In this document: piece by piece, positions 34,279 to 42,688 of the stretch
Position numbering within the stretch: the stretch's first letter is position 1
Layout of the letters: every line of letters begins with the position of its first letter
Origin: Bacillota bacterium
GTDB taxonomy: Bacteria > Bacillota_I > Bacilli_A > RFN20 > CAG-826
Assembly (NCBI GenBank): GCA_023393065.1
Contig: JAEWMX010000015.1
Location: forward strand, 248,001-312,000
Direction: 5' to 3'
DNA length: 64,000 nucleotides
Notes under the pieces: model-generated
Told to the model about the DNA's origin: nothing
The model's database searches: none
What the model saw: only the letters and a program-made list of their open reading frames with translations
Program-made: the position numbers and the translations under genes

Positions 34279-35697
34279 CTAATCATTTAAATCGCGCGCC
34301 ATTTCTAAAAATGTGAAATTTGGCTTCTCTTCATAATAAGTAATGATGTTATCAACGAAAATGGTATCCCAACTTCCCATGGCATTATCGACGATTTCAA
34401 AATACATGACATGACCGAGATAGTCCGCTAAATCAACAAAATATTTAATCATCTCGTTGCCGTTATGCCGATTGTTAGCAAAGCGGATTATTTCTTGATT
34501 GGTTCCTCTTTCTTTAATGCTTACAAAAGTATCCTTATCAAAGCGGGTTCCTTGCGCCGCGCCGAGTTCAAGAGAGATGATTCCGCTGCCATCGACGCGG
34601 AAAAATGATGAGCGAATCAAACCGCGCGAGCTATCGCCGCCGCTATTGCTTTTGAGCTTGCCTTCATGAATGCGCCACGTATCGCTTGTGGAATCGGCTT
34701 TCTGCCAACCTGAAGCTTCAGAAATCTGCCAATGATTCATGCCGTCGTCAAAATATCCATTCGCCAGTTGATTGGGAGCATAACCCAATCCGGCTCCCGG
34801 CTTGATATCAATCGCCTCAGTCGTACCGACGAGCGGGGTTTCTAAGTAACTCTCAAAAGCATCGAAGGTCGCAAAATCCCAATCGCGACCGCCGAGGTCA
34901 ATGATTTCTAGATGCATCTCTTGGCCGATATGGGCTGATAAATCAGCTTGGTACCGATGGAGGCTAGCATTATTCAAGGCGAGTACATCTTTATCAAAGA
35001 GCGAATTGCCATAGCGAGCGATCTCGCTTCCGGTTTGTCTGTCGATAACGCGTATGTACACGAGGTCGGAATTCTTGCTCGCTCCTAATTTAAATGAGAT
35101 GTATCCGCTTCCTCCCAACACAAAATCTGAGGAGATGAGACGGCCCAGTTTTTCTTCGAATGCGATTTTCGTATTGCTGCTTGGCATGCCACATACATAA
35201 TTGCCTTCGCCACCGTAAAGGGACCCAGTGCTAAGAATTTCGCCATTTGCGACGATGGCGCTATTAGTAAAAGCCATCAAATTGCTCTCACCTTTGAACA
35301 CGGTGTTGCTTTCCCAACCGAATAAATCGCCAGTTTCAAAACTGCCGTTGATTAAGCGATACTCATTATTTTTATCAAGAACGGTCAGTGTCACCATTTC
35401 GCTTCGATTGGCGAACCAAGCTGTAAAATCATAATTTCCTGGCGTGAGATTAACTAGATAATTCTTCTTGATTGTCAATAACGAACTCGTAATTTCGTAA
35501 TCGCCGTCCGCGATATTGTGACCTTCGAGATGCGAAAATGATTGGCCATCGCGAGTGAGCTCATACGAAATATCATTTAAAGCGTCGAAATCAAATTCCG
35601 AATTAATGGCCAAAATGGTCGCTTCATCACTGCAGCTCGAGGCCAGCGAAGCGATAAAGCAAAGAGTGGTTATGATGAGCGGCCATTTTTTTCTCAT
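34279..35697 (-). CDS. Carbohydrate-binding lipoprotein with two NGxFETG modules
   Basis: 472 residues. Lipobox LASSC. After a short N-terminal beta domain come module A (from about 118, INGSFETGDLFGWE) and module B (from about 305, LANGYFDDGMNHWQ). Both end in the pattern DW or SWD, then FDAF or VDNI, then YY, seen in the same modules of the GH125 protein and the 25309-26943 protein. There is no catalytic domain. It is probably a surface glycan-binding protein that captures substrate, similar in role to surface-glycan-binding lipoproteins elsewhere (inference). It lies 2 bp after the DUF1861 gene. Confidence 0.78.
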   Translation of the reverse strand: MRKKWPLIITTLCFIASLASSCSDEATILAINSEFDFDALNDISYELTRDGQSFSHLEGHNIADGDYEITSSLLTIKKNYLVNLTPGNYDFTAWFANRSEMVTLTVLDKNNEYRLINGSFETGDLFGWESNTVFKGESNLMAFTNSAIVANGEILSTGSLYGGEGNYVCGMPSSNTKIAFEEKLGRLISSDFVLGGSGYISFKLGASKNSDLVYIRVIDRQTGSEIARYGNSLFDKDVLALNNASLHRYQADLSAHIGQEMHLEIIDLGGRDWDFATFDAFESYLETPLVGTTEAIDIKPGAGLGYAPNQLANGYFDDGMNHWQISEASGWQKADSTSDTWRIHEGKLKSNSGGDSSRGLIRSSFFRVDGSGIISLELGAAQGTRFDKDTFVSIKERGTNQEIIRFANNRHNGNEMIKYFVDLADYLGHVMYFEIVDNAMGSWDTIFVDNIITYYEEKPNFTFLEMARDLND

Positions 35698-35699
35698 CG

Positions 35700-36632
35700 C
35701 TACTTAATCCCTTCAAGTTCTTCATATTCCAAGAACGGATCTTCAATCAAAGCCACATGGCCTTCAGCATCGGAAATACCGGTGTAAAGGCTCGCCGTTT
35801 CGTCGCCATGACGAACGATACCGCCGACGAAGATGACATCAATCAAATCTTCGCGTTTATACTCGCTAGGACCGAAGTCGCGCTTTTCGGCGAAAATCTT
35901 CATATCCGTGCGCTTGCCGGTTTTCGGATCGAGGGCAAAGGTCATCCCATAGTAGTGGCGAACATCACCGTCGCTCATGATCGCGACATGGCCTAAAACG
36001 CCCAATAAGCCATTTTTTAAAACGAGAATCTGATTGGCGCCACCCCAAACTCGATCGTCGAATAAATCTTTGATTAATGGTGATTTGTCGATGAATTCCG
36101 TCGTGATCTCGCTGAGGCTACGAGCAGCTTGAAAACCGATTTTCCCATAGGCCGCGACACCGCCTTGCGGGCGACTCATGACATAGTACTCGTCACCTTT
36201 AGCGATGCGCACATCTTTCATCTTCAAAGGGGCGAGAATGATCTTTTTGAGGTGGTCGAAATCGGGGCCGTAGTAAAATACCGTGCGCCACGAAACGATA
36301 TTTCCTCTTTCGTCAGGATATATTTCGGTTCCACCCAAGAGAATGTGGTCATCGATTAATTCGACAAATGGATCTTGAAGATTTTCAATGCGCCAGTTCG
36401 TCGCTTGAAAATCATCAGGAGCAATCTGAATGAAAATGACGCTCGTCGAAACTTCGCTTTTTCTTTTTTCGACGCGGCCAGCAATATAGGTATTACCTTT
36501 AAAGGTAAATGCTTGTGAGATATTGTAGACATCATATCCGGGGAAACCGTGAAAACGAAGGCGCTTGGTCATCAATATCCCAGGATTTTGACGATGTTGG
36601 TCGATATAAAATTGTAAGTTGATTTTGTTCAT
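35700..36632 (-). CDS. DUF1861-family beta-propeller protein (putative glycoside-active enzyme)
   Basis: 310 residues from the ATG at 36632, which has AAGGGG 8 nt upstream. A longer frame to 36722 overlaps the permease gene and has no such site. No signal peptide, so cytoplasmic. The pattern YDVYNISQAF, then AGRVEKRKSEVS, and later SRPQGG and WGGANQI fits the DUF1861 family, related in fold to the five-bladed GH43/GH130 enzymes. Its place between the ABC permeases and the surface enzymes points to processing of imported mannosides. The exact reaction is unknown. Confidence 0.72.
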   Translation of the reverse strand: MNKINLQFYIDQHRQNPGILMTKRLRFHGFPGYDVYNISQAFTFKGNTYIAGRVEKRKSEVSTSVIFIQIAPDDFQATNWRIENLQDPFVELIDDHILLGGTEIYPDERGNIVSWRTVFYYGPDFDHLKKIILAPLKMKDVRIAKGDEYYVMSRPQGGVAAYGKIGFQAARSLSEITTEFIDKSPLIKDLFDDRVWGGANQILVLKNGLLGVLGHVAIMSDGDVRHYYGMTFALDPKTGKRTDMKIFAEKRDFGPSEYKREDLIDVIFVGGIVRHGDETASLYTGISDAEGHVALIEDPFLEYEELEGIK

Positions 36633-36636
36633 TTTT

Positions 36637-37536
36637 TTACCCCTTAATGCCAGTTCCTGCCACGCTTTGCATGAATTGCTTTTGTAAAAGCGCAAAGAGC
36701 AAGACGACGGGAACCATGGCAATCAATGTCGCGACCGAGACATAATTCCAAGGCACGAGATATGAGCTCGAGCCGCTTTGATATAAGTTTTCGAAAATCG
36801 TGATGCTGTTAGCCATGACCCAATTCGACTTATCGCTAATGTAGAGGGCAGGACCATAGAGATCATTATATGTGCCGACAAAGTACAAGAGGATGACGGT
36901 CACCACCGCCGGTTTGTTAAGCGGGAGGGCGATAGTGAAGAAAATTCTCAGCTCGCTGGCCCCTTCCATCCGCGCGGCTTCTACTAGAGGCTTCGGAAGT
37001 GTCTCGAAGAATTGTTTAAATAAGAAGATGACGAAGACATCGGTGGCGAACCACGAAGCGATCCATAGCGGGATGAAGGCCACTTCTTTTAAACCGGTAT
37101 TGACCATAAATTCGTAGATGGGGACGCCGAGAAGTTCACCCGGTATCATCATCGTGCTCAAGAGCGCGAAAAAGATAATCTTCTTACCCGGAAACTTAAA
37201 CATGGCAAAGCCATAACCCGCTAATGAGCATGTCAGAATGGTTCCCGTCGCCTTTAAGACAAAGATGAGCATCGTGTTTAAGAACATTCTGATAATGTTG
37301 TAGTCGGGATGTGATAAGACAAAGCGGAAATTATCAAATAGGGCAAAGGAGTGAGGAAACATCGTCGCTTGAGTCGAAGCCTCGGCCAAGTCCTTCATCG
37401 CCGTAATGATCAGATAATACAAGGGCAGCAAGGCGACAACAGAAAATACGACGAGGAGAAGATAGGTAAAGACGCGACGGGTTTTAGCTTTCTTCGTTTT
37501 TTCGTATGGTTTTAGGTGCATCGCGCGCTCTGCCAT
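36637..37536 (-). CDS. Carbohydrate ABC transporter permease (MalG-type)
   Basis: 299 residues, six transmembrane helices. The EAA loop reads EAARMEGASELRIFFTIALP, the contact site for the ATPase. It is the second permease of a CUT1-type sugar importer. No ATPase gene is in the operon, so a shared MsmK-like ATPase encoded elsewhere is expected. It starts 1 bp after the partner permease. Confidence 0.92.
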   Translation of the reverse strand: MAERAMHLKPYEKTKKAKTRRVFTYLLLVVFSVVALLPLYYLIITAMKDLAEASTQATMFPHSFALFDNFRFVLSHPDYNIIRMFLNTMLIFVLKATGTILTCSLAGYGFAMFKFPGKKIIFFALLSTMMIPGELLGVPIYEFMVNTGLKEVAFIPLWIASWFATDVFVIFLFKQFFETLPKPLVEAARMEGASELRIFFTIALPLNKPAVVTVILLYFVGTYNDLYGPALYISDKSNWVMANSITIFENLYQSGSSSYLVPWNYVSVATLIAMVPVVLLFALLQKQFMQSVAGTGIKG

Positions 37537-37537
37537 C

Positions 37538-38479
37538 TTATCTTAAATCCTTTTTCACATAAAATTTGGATAGGGCAAACTGCACGAGGGTCAAACCTAA
37601 AATGATAAGGAAGAAAAGCCAAGCCATCGCTGCCGCATATCCGAGTCTAAACGGAGTATTAAAAGCGGTCATAAACATGTAGATGGGGAATAGGAGTGTC
37701 GAATTTGAAGGCCAGCCTGACCCGTTGCCCATGACAAAGGCGAGGGAGAAGGAACGAAGACCATCGATCGTGATCAAAATCACATTAAAGAAAATGATCG
37801 GAGAAATCATCGGTAGCGTAATCTTATAAAACTGTTGCCATTTGCTCGCCCCTTCGATTTCCGCCACTTCGTAGTACTCTTCAGGAATTTCCTGCAAAGC
37901 CGCCAGAAACACAACCATCTTGACACCGAAGCCAAACGAGCTGATGAGAATCATCGTGAACAGAGCCGAACTTGGAGAAGCGTACCATAGAGGCGGATCG
38001 CTGACCCCAAAAGCCGTCAGGATATTGTTGATTAAGCCCGTCGCTGGATTTAAGAGATTTTTGTAGACGGCGCCGACGGCAAAGGAAGGAATGATAAAAG
38101 GCAAAAAATAGATGGTTCGAAATGCCCCCAACATTTTTACTTTGCTATTAAGAAGCATCGCCAAGACGAGCGAGGTAATCAAAACAAAGACGCCGCTCAC
38201 CACAGCAAAGATGAGACTCTGCTGAATCGATTTGGCAAACATCGCGTCTTGGGTGATGGCATACATGTAGTTTTCTAAACCGACAAACTCCGATGTTCCT
38301 TCATATAGAGATTTATCGGTAAGAGATAAAATGAAGGTTCGAATGATCGGATAAAAGTAAAAAAGGAAGAAGCCGAGAATGGCCATTCCGCCAAAAATCA
38401 AGAAGTGCTTGTAGTTGCGATGAAAGTTCTGTCTAAAAGACAGCTTACGAGGTTGAAGCAATCCTACATCTCTTTTCAT
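37538..38479 (-). CDS. Carbohydrate ABC transporter permease (MalF-type)
   Basis: 313 residues, six transmembrane helices after a basic N-terminus. The EAA loop reads EVAEIEGASKWQQFYKITLP. It pairs with the downstream MalG-type permease and the upstream binding protein to import oligosaccharides, here probably mannosides. It starts 2 bp after the binding-protein gene. Confidence 0.92.
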   Translation of the reverse strand: MKRDVGLLQPRKLSFRQNFHRNYKHFLIFGGMAILGFFLFYFYPIIRTFILSLTDKSLYEGTSEFVGLENYMYAITQDAMFAKSIQQSLIFAVVSGVFVLITSLVLAMLLNSKVKMLGAFRTIYFLPFIIPSFAVGAVYKNLLNPATGLINNILTAFGVSDPPLWYASPSSALFTMILISSFGFGVKMVVFLAALQEIPEEYYEVAEIEGASKWQQFYKITLPMISPIIFFNVILITIDGLRSFSLAFVMGNGSGWPSNSTLLFPIYMFMTAFNTPFRLGYAAAMAWLFFLIILGLTLVQFALSKFYVKKDLR

Positions 38480-38481
38480 CG

Positions 38482-39798
38482 CTAAGCTCCGTAAAGTCCT
38501 CGATAATAGGCGTCGACATTATTTTTAATGGTCGTCAGCACCTGCACGACATCGCTCTTAGAGCCGCGCCCTTCATACATCAATAGATAGATTTCGCTCA
38601 TGACCATCTCGCGCATGACTTTTGAAAAGTCGCGCTCATCAGGAAGCGTCAAGGCTTTATCCATCGCGTCAAAGACGACATCAATTGAAATATCTTTTTG
38701 TTCATTCTCCGGAAGAGTCGCGATGAGCATTTCCATATTTTTTAAAGCGCTGACTTTGCCGTATTTATACATCTGGAGAGCTCCTTGTTCGCCGGTCCAC
38801 AATTCCAGAAAGGCAAAGGCGCCTTTAACATTATCGCTACGAACAGATATGCCAAAGGCATCGGCCGATATTTCGCCACCGCGCGCCTCGGGAATGCCAA
38901 CCGGTGTCGGAAGCACTTGAATATCCCAGTCGAGACCGAGGGCATCATAGCTGTACCAATCGCCCATATGCCCACCGAAAATCATCGCTACATTGCCACC
39001 CATGAAGGAGGCATCGGCTGTCAACTCGATGGCATCGGGAGCAAACTTCGTGTTCGTATCACCCATCGATTTCTCGCGAAAGAAAGTCGTGGCCGCTATC
39101 GCTTCTTGCGAAGTCAAGGCGCAGATGTGATTATTTGAATCAGGTTCATAAAATGAGCCACCCATCTGATTGACATAAACGAGCCACTCGCCCCACCAAT
39201 TCAACTGCGTTTCGGCCCCATATTGCGAATAGGTGGGATTTGCCATTGAACCCGTGTATTTAGAAAGCGCTACACCAGCTTTTTGATAGTCTTGATAGTC
39301 CCAATCCGCTTGTGGATAGACGCTGTCTGATGGACCTAATTCCAAGGCGGTGCGCAAATCGGCGGCCGAGTTGTCAAAGAGCGTCTTATTATAGTAAAGA
39401 AGGGAAGTGTTTACCGAAGTCGGTAAAGCATAGACCTTGTCATCAATCGTCAAGGCCTGCATTAAACTATCGATATATTTATCGGTGCTGACGACATCGC
39501 TATCATCAATTAAAGAAGACAGATCGCGCAGACTATTTTTCATCGAACTGACGAGGACGGTGCTCGTCTTGATGATATCCGGCTCGTTTTTCGTACCGAT
39601 CAGTTTGCCGATGTCTTGACCGTATGTCGCCTTGATTTCGTATCCGGTCTGAGCGGTAAAATAGGCAAAAAGTTCGTCGTAGCGGCCTTCGTCTTCGACA
39701 TCGAGAGCAATTTGCAAAACATTGCTCGAGGGACCACATCCGACAAGAAGTGATGTAGCTAAGAGCGAGAGCGAGAAGGCGTGTTTCAACTTACTCAT
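38482..39798 (-). CDS. Sugar ABC transporter substrate-binding lipoprotein
   Basis: 438 residues. Lipobox LLVGC (Cys21). The fold pattern is of family-1 extracellular solute-binding proteins: N-terminal lobe to about residue 130, a SVNTSLLYYNKTLFD segment, GNVAMIFGGHMGDW in the second lobe, and a helical C-terminus. It is anchored outside the membrane and delivers glycans to the two permeases downstream. GGAGGAGGT precedes the ATG, and its start overlaps the GH130 stop by 8 bp, so the two are translationally coupled. Confidence 0.9.
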   Translation of the reverse strand: MSKLKHAFSLSLLATSLLVGCGPSSNVLQIALDVEDEGRYDELFAYFTAQTGYEIKATYGQDIGKLIGTKNEPDIIKTSTVLVSSMKNSLRDLSSLIDDSDVVSTDKYIDSLMQALTIDDKVYALPTSVNTSLLYYNKTLFDNSAADLRTALELGPSDSVYPQADWDYQDYQKAGVALSKYTGSMANPTYSQYGAETQLNWWGEWLVYVNQMGGSFYEPDSNNHICALTSQEAIAATTFFREKSMGDTNTKFAPDAIELTADASFMGGNVAMIFGGHMGDWYSYDALGLDWDIQVLPTPVGIPEARGGEISADAFGISVRSDNVKGAFAFLELWTGEQGALQMYKYGKVSALKNMEMLIATLPENEQKDISIDVVFDAMDKALTLPDERDFSKVMREMVMSEIYLLMYEGRGSKSDVVQVLTTIKNNVDAYYRGLYGA

Positions 39799-40825
39799 CG
39801 GTTACCTCCTCCATATTAGCGAATATCTCTTCGAGAGAAATCTTGCATCGAGCGATGTTTTCATCGCATACACCATAATATATGTTGACATCATTTTTGT
39901 TTCTTGTTAATCCACAGGTGAACACGACATCGTTGAAGAAGCCGCTTTTTTCATAATCTTCAGTCGGCGAAAGAAGCGGTTTCTTGCTTCTCATCAAAAC
40001 GCGTTTCGGATTGTCTTTATCAAGAAGCAAAGAGGCGAGATGATAGCGCTGATTTTCATCGGCTAAGTGGTAGATGGCAATCCAGCCGCGCTCTGTCAAA
40101 AAAGGCACTGCACCAGCCCCGACGCGCGCTGCTTTTTGATAAGTGGGGCGCGCCCCTTTGACAATTTGATGATTGCCCCAATGCAAGAGGTCGGGGCTTT
40201 CAGCTATCCACATGTCAAGATGGCCGAAATCGCTTTTGCTCGGCCGATGAAAAAGATAGTATAGCCCGCCAATTTTCTGGGGAAAAATCACGGAATCCTT
40301 GTTGTCAAATGGCAAGATGATGCCAAGTCTTTTAAAAGTGCGGAAATCGTCGGTTACCATCAAAGCGACATTGATGCCGTTTTCGCTAATTGCGGAGTAG
40401 GTGATATAGAATTTGCCGTCGATTTCAGTGATGCGCGGATCTTCGATACCATAGCTCTCGTATTCGGTTTCAGGCATTATCTTAATTCCAGTAAAAGTGA
40501 AATTCTCTCCATCATCGCTTATAGCGACGCGGAAATGCGAGATGGATGTCAGATAATTTTGCTCATGATTGCGAATGACGCGAGCATCAGCAAAATCATA
40601 GTTGGAATCATGGCGATCGATTTTGATATATTTGATGTCGCGGTTGTTATATGTGGGAACGAGGAAGTGCCTTTTTTCTTCGCTTTGAGCAATTTCTGCA
40701 ACGCGAACGAGCATAATAATCGAGTGATTCGCGATTGTGACGGCCGGATTAAAAGCGCCGAGGACGCTCAATTGCGGACGGCTCGCTTCGATATCGGATT
40801 TTCGAATAATTAGTTTCTTTTCCAT
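39791..40825 (-). CDS. Cytoplasmic GH130 mannoside phosphorylase or beta-mannosidase
   Basis: 344 residues, no signal peptide. GH130 five-bladed propeller marks: RPQLSVLGAFNPAV at the start, SYGIEDPRIT near residue 126 with the proposed catalytic Asp, HRPSKSDFGHLDMW, and ARVGAGAVPF near 237. Members cleave beta-1,4- or beta-1,2-linked mannosides by phosphorolysis, giving mannose 1-phosphate, or by hydrolysis. The linkage is not decidable from motifs I can read. Mannose 1-phosphate would go to the mutase gene at 46897. Operon neighbours are the sugar importer and the surface enzymes. Confidence 0.87.
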   Translation of the reverse strand: MEKKLIIRKSDIEASRPQLSVLGAFNPAVTIANHSIIMLVRVAEIAQSEEKRHFLVPTYNNRDIKYIKIDRHDSNYDFADARVIRNHEQNYLTSISHFRVAISDDGENFTFTGIKIMPETEYESYGIEDPRITEIDGKFYITYSAISENGINVALMVTDDFRTFKRLGIILPFDNKDSVIFPQKIGGLYYLFHRPSKSDFGHLDMWIAESPDLLHWGNHQIVKGARPTYQKAARVGAGAVPFLTERGWIAIYHLADENQRYHLASLLLDKDNPKRVLMRSKKPLLSPTEDYEKSGFFNDVVFTCGLTRNKNDVNIYYGVCDENIARCKISLEEIFANMEEVTDE

Positions 40826-40830
40826 TTTTA

Positions 40831-42678
40831 CTACCTTAAGGCATACATCTTAAAGGAGCGAATGCCCATTTCGGCATCGGCGAATTGTTCGCCGATATCG
40901 CTGCCGTTGACGACGAGATAAATGCGGAAATGGCTCTCGGCAGGCACAAATGTCCATTCGTGGACACCAATGGTATTACCGGAAACAACTTTCAACGGAT
41001 TATTATTTAACACTGTCTCCCCATCTTCGGCATAGTAGACTATTTTGATCTCCCACATCGTTTTGACATAGTCATTTTTCTGATTCAAGGAAGCGACATC
41101 GAGTAGCATCGTCATAGCTTTCTCGCTTTCGATAGTCAAGTTTTTGCTGATGATACCGCCGAAACAGTATTTGGCTTCGCTATATTTATTTTGTTTAATA
41201 TAAAGAACATCGCCGGAAACGCGCAAAGAGGCTGGGCTCAATGTACGGGTCAGCCGATCTTGACTATCATCATTGCGATCGGGAATCAACCATTCACTAT
41301 CATCGAGAAAATCGCTTGGATAGTAATTGCCGACCAAGGCGGCCGGAATGACATCGAGCTCGTATTTGTAGACACTTCCCGTCGAGGTGACGACAATCGT
41401 CTTTTCGACATATCGCCCGAGATAGTTCCATGAGCCATCATATATGGCGTATTGAACTTTCGCGGCCGAAGAATATGATTCCTGATATAAACTCTCATCG
41501 ATTAAACGATATATCGTGGCGCTAGAAACTCCTGATAAATAAAGATTAAATGATGAAATATCAGCGACTCGATGGGTTTGGGCCTCGGCTGTGTGGGCGC
41601 TTGATAAGGGGTCAAAGTAATTTTCGATTACCCGCGTTTCTTGATATAGATGGTCATCTAAAGCAAGCATGGCTTCGACATTTGTCGTCTGAAAGATCTC
41701 ACTGCCCCATGTGGTGGCAAAAAGGTCGCCGAATCTTTCGCGATCGACACTTGATCCACCGTAAGTAAGAGTCGCCAACTCAGTCTTTAGACTGCTGGGA
41801 TTTTCGAAACCGCTTAAGACATCAATAAGTATTTTTTGAAACTTGCTCTGATCAATTTTTGATTTCGCGATGATATATGTTCGCCCGACATTAATAAAGC
41901 TCAACACGCCTGCATCGCTGATTGCGGCAATCTCCGGTTTTTCTGAGGACCAGGCAATCGCTTGGTCTTCGATTGAAGAGGGAAGCACCGAAGCGCTTAA
42001 AGCTATGCTTTGGCTTCCTTTTAATTTGGCGATTGTCCCGCCTGAAATATCAGGGCTTTGGACTTCTACGCCGGTGACGGCAGCCATGTTGTTATAAATA
42101 GCGAGGTGACCAAGAACTAGTTCGGCCGTCTGCCGCTCGCCATCTGGTCCCTTGGCTAGGATGTGGAAACTGCATTTCTTAATCATGTCATCGTACCACC
42201 AGCCGTTTTCATAACCGGGGTCAGGCGAGGTGCGTCGCGTGACAAATTTTTCAGAGAGCATCGAGTCGACGACATTGACCGATATAAGCCCGGTCGTCCC
42301 TTCGTCAGCTAGGACATAAAAGGTCTCGTTGACGCCTTCGACAGCCAATTTGATGACATACTGAGAATAGCAACTGATGACATCCATCTCGAAAATGACG
42401 GCCTTGGAAAAATCAAGAGAGAGCATCGGCGTCTGGACACCGCCGTAATTGTCGAGGCTCGCATCTGTGTTCCAGATAATCGCCGTATCGTTTTTGTCAT
42501 TGTAATTGGCAAGGCCTGGAGGCGTCGCGCTACCAAACTTAGATATATTGAGCGCGCTGTAGACAATACTTTCGCCGTTCCACAAAGGAAAATCTCCGCT
42601 TGTGCTCGTATCGCTCGGATCACAAGCGGTCAAGAGCAAGGCCAGCATTAATAATTTGAAAATTTCTTTTCGCATCAT
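40831..42678 (-). CDS. Lipoprotein with BIG2 domain, function unknown
   Basis: 615 residues from the ATG at 42678, which follows GGAG. The longer frame to 42744 would run into the upstream gene. Lipobox LLTAC. Residues about 20-205 form a beta-rich domain (WNGESIVYSALNISKFG onward), possibly carbohydrate-binding. A BIG2 Ig-like domain (about 210-290) contains AIAWSSEKPEIAAIS. The remaining 320 residues are not recognised. The last stretch around FVPAESHFRIYLVVNGSD again looks like a beta-sandwich. A surface glycan-binding or accessory role is inferred from the operon. Confidence 0.68.
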   Translation of the reverse strand: MMRKEIFKLLMLALLLTACDPSDTSTSGDFPLWNGESIVYSALNISKFGSATPPGLANYNDKNDTAIIWNTDASLDNYGGVQTPMLSLDFSKAVIFEMDVISCYSQYVIKLAVEGVNETFYVLADEGTTGLISVNVVDSMLSEKFVTRRTSPDPGYENGWWYDDMIKKCSFHILAKGPDGERQTAELVLGHLAIYNNMAAVTGVEVQSPDISGGTIAKLKGSQSIALSASVLPSSIEDQAIAWSSEKPEIAAISDAGVLSFINVGRTYIIAKSKIDQSKFQKILIDVLSGFENPSSLKTELATLTYGGSSVDRERFGDLFATTWGSEIFQTTNVEAMLALDDHLYQETRVIENYFDPLSSAHTAEAQTHRVADISSFNLYLSGVSSATIYRLIDESLYQESYSSAAKVQYAIYDGSWNYLGRYVEKTIVVTSTGSVYKYELDVIPAALVGNYYPSDFLDDSEWLIPDRNDDSQDRLTRTLSPASLRVSGDVLYIKQNKYSEAKYCFGGIISKNLTIESEKAMTMLLDVASLNQKNDYVKTMWEIKIVYYAEDGETVLNNNPLKVVSGNTIGVHEWTFVPAESHFRIYLVVNGSDIGEQFADAEMGIRSFKMYALR

Positions 42679-42688
42679 GCGTTCTCCA

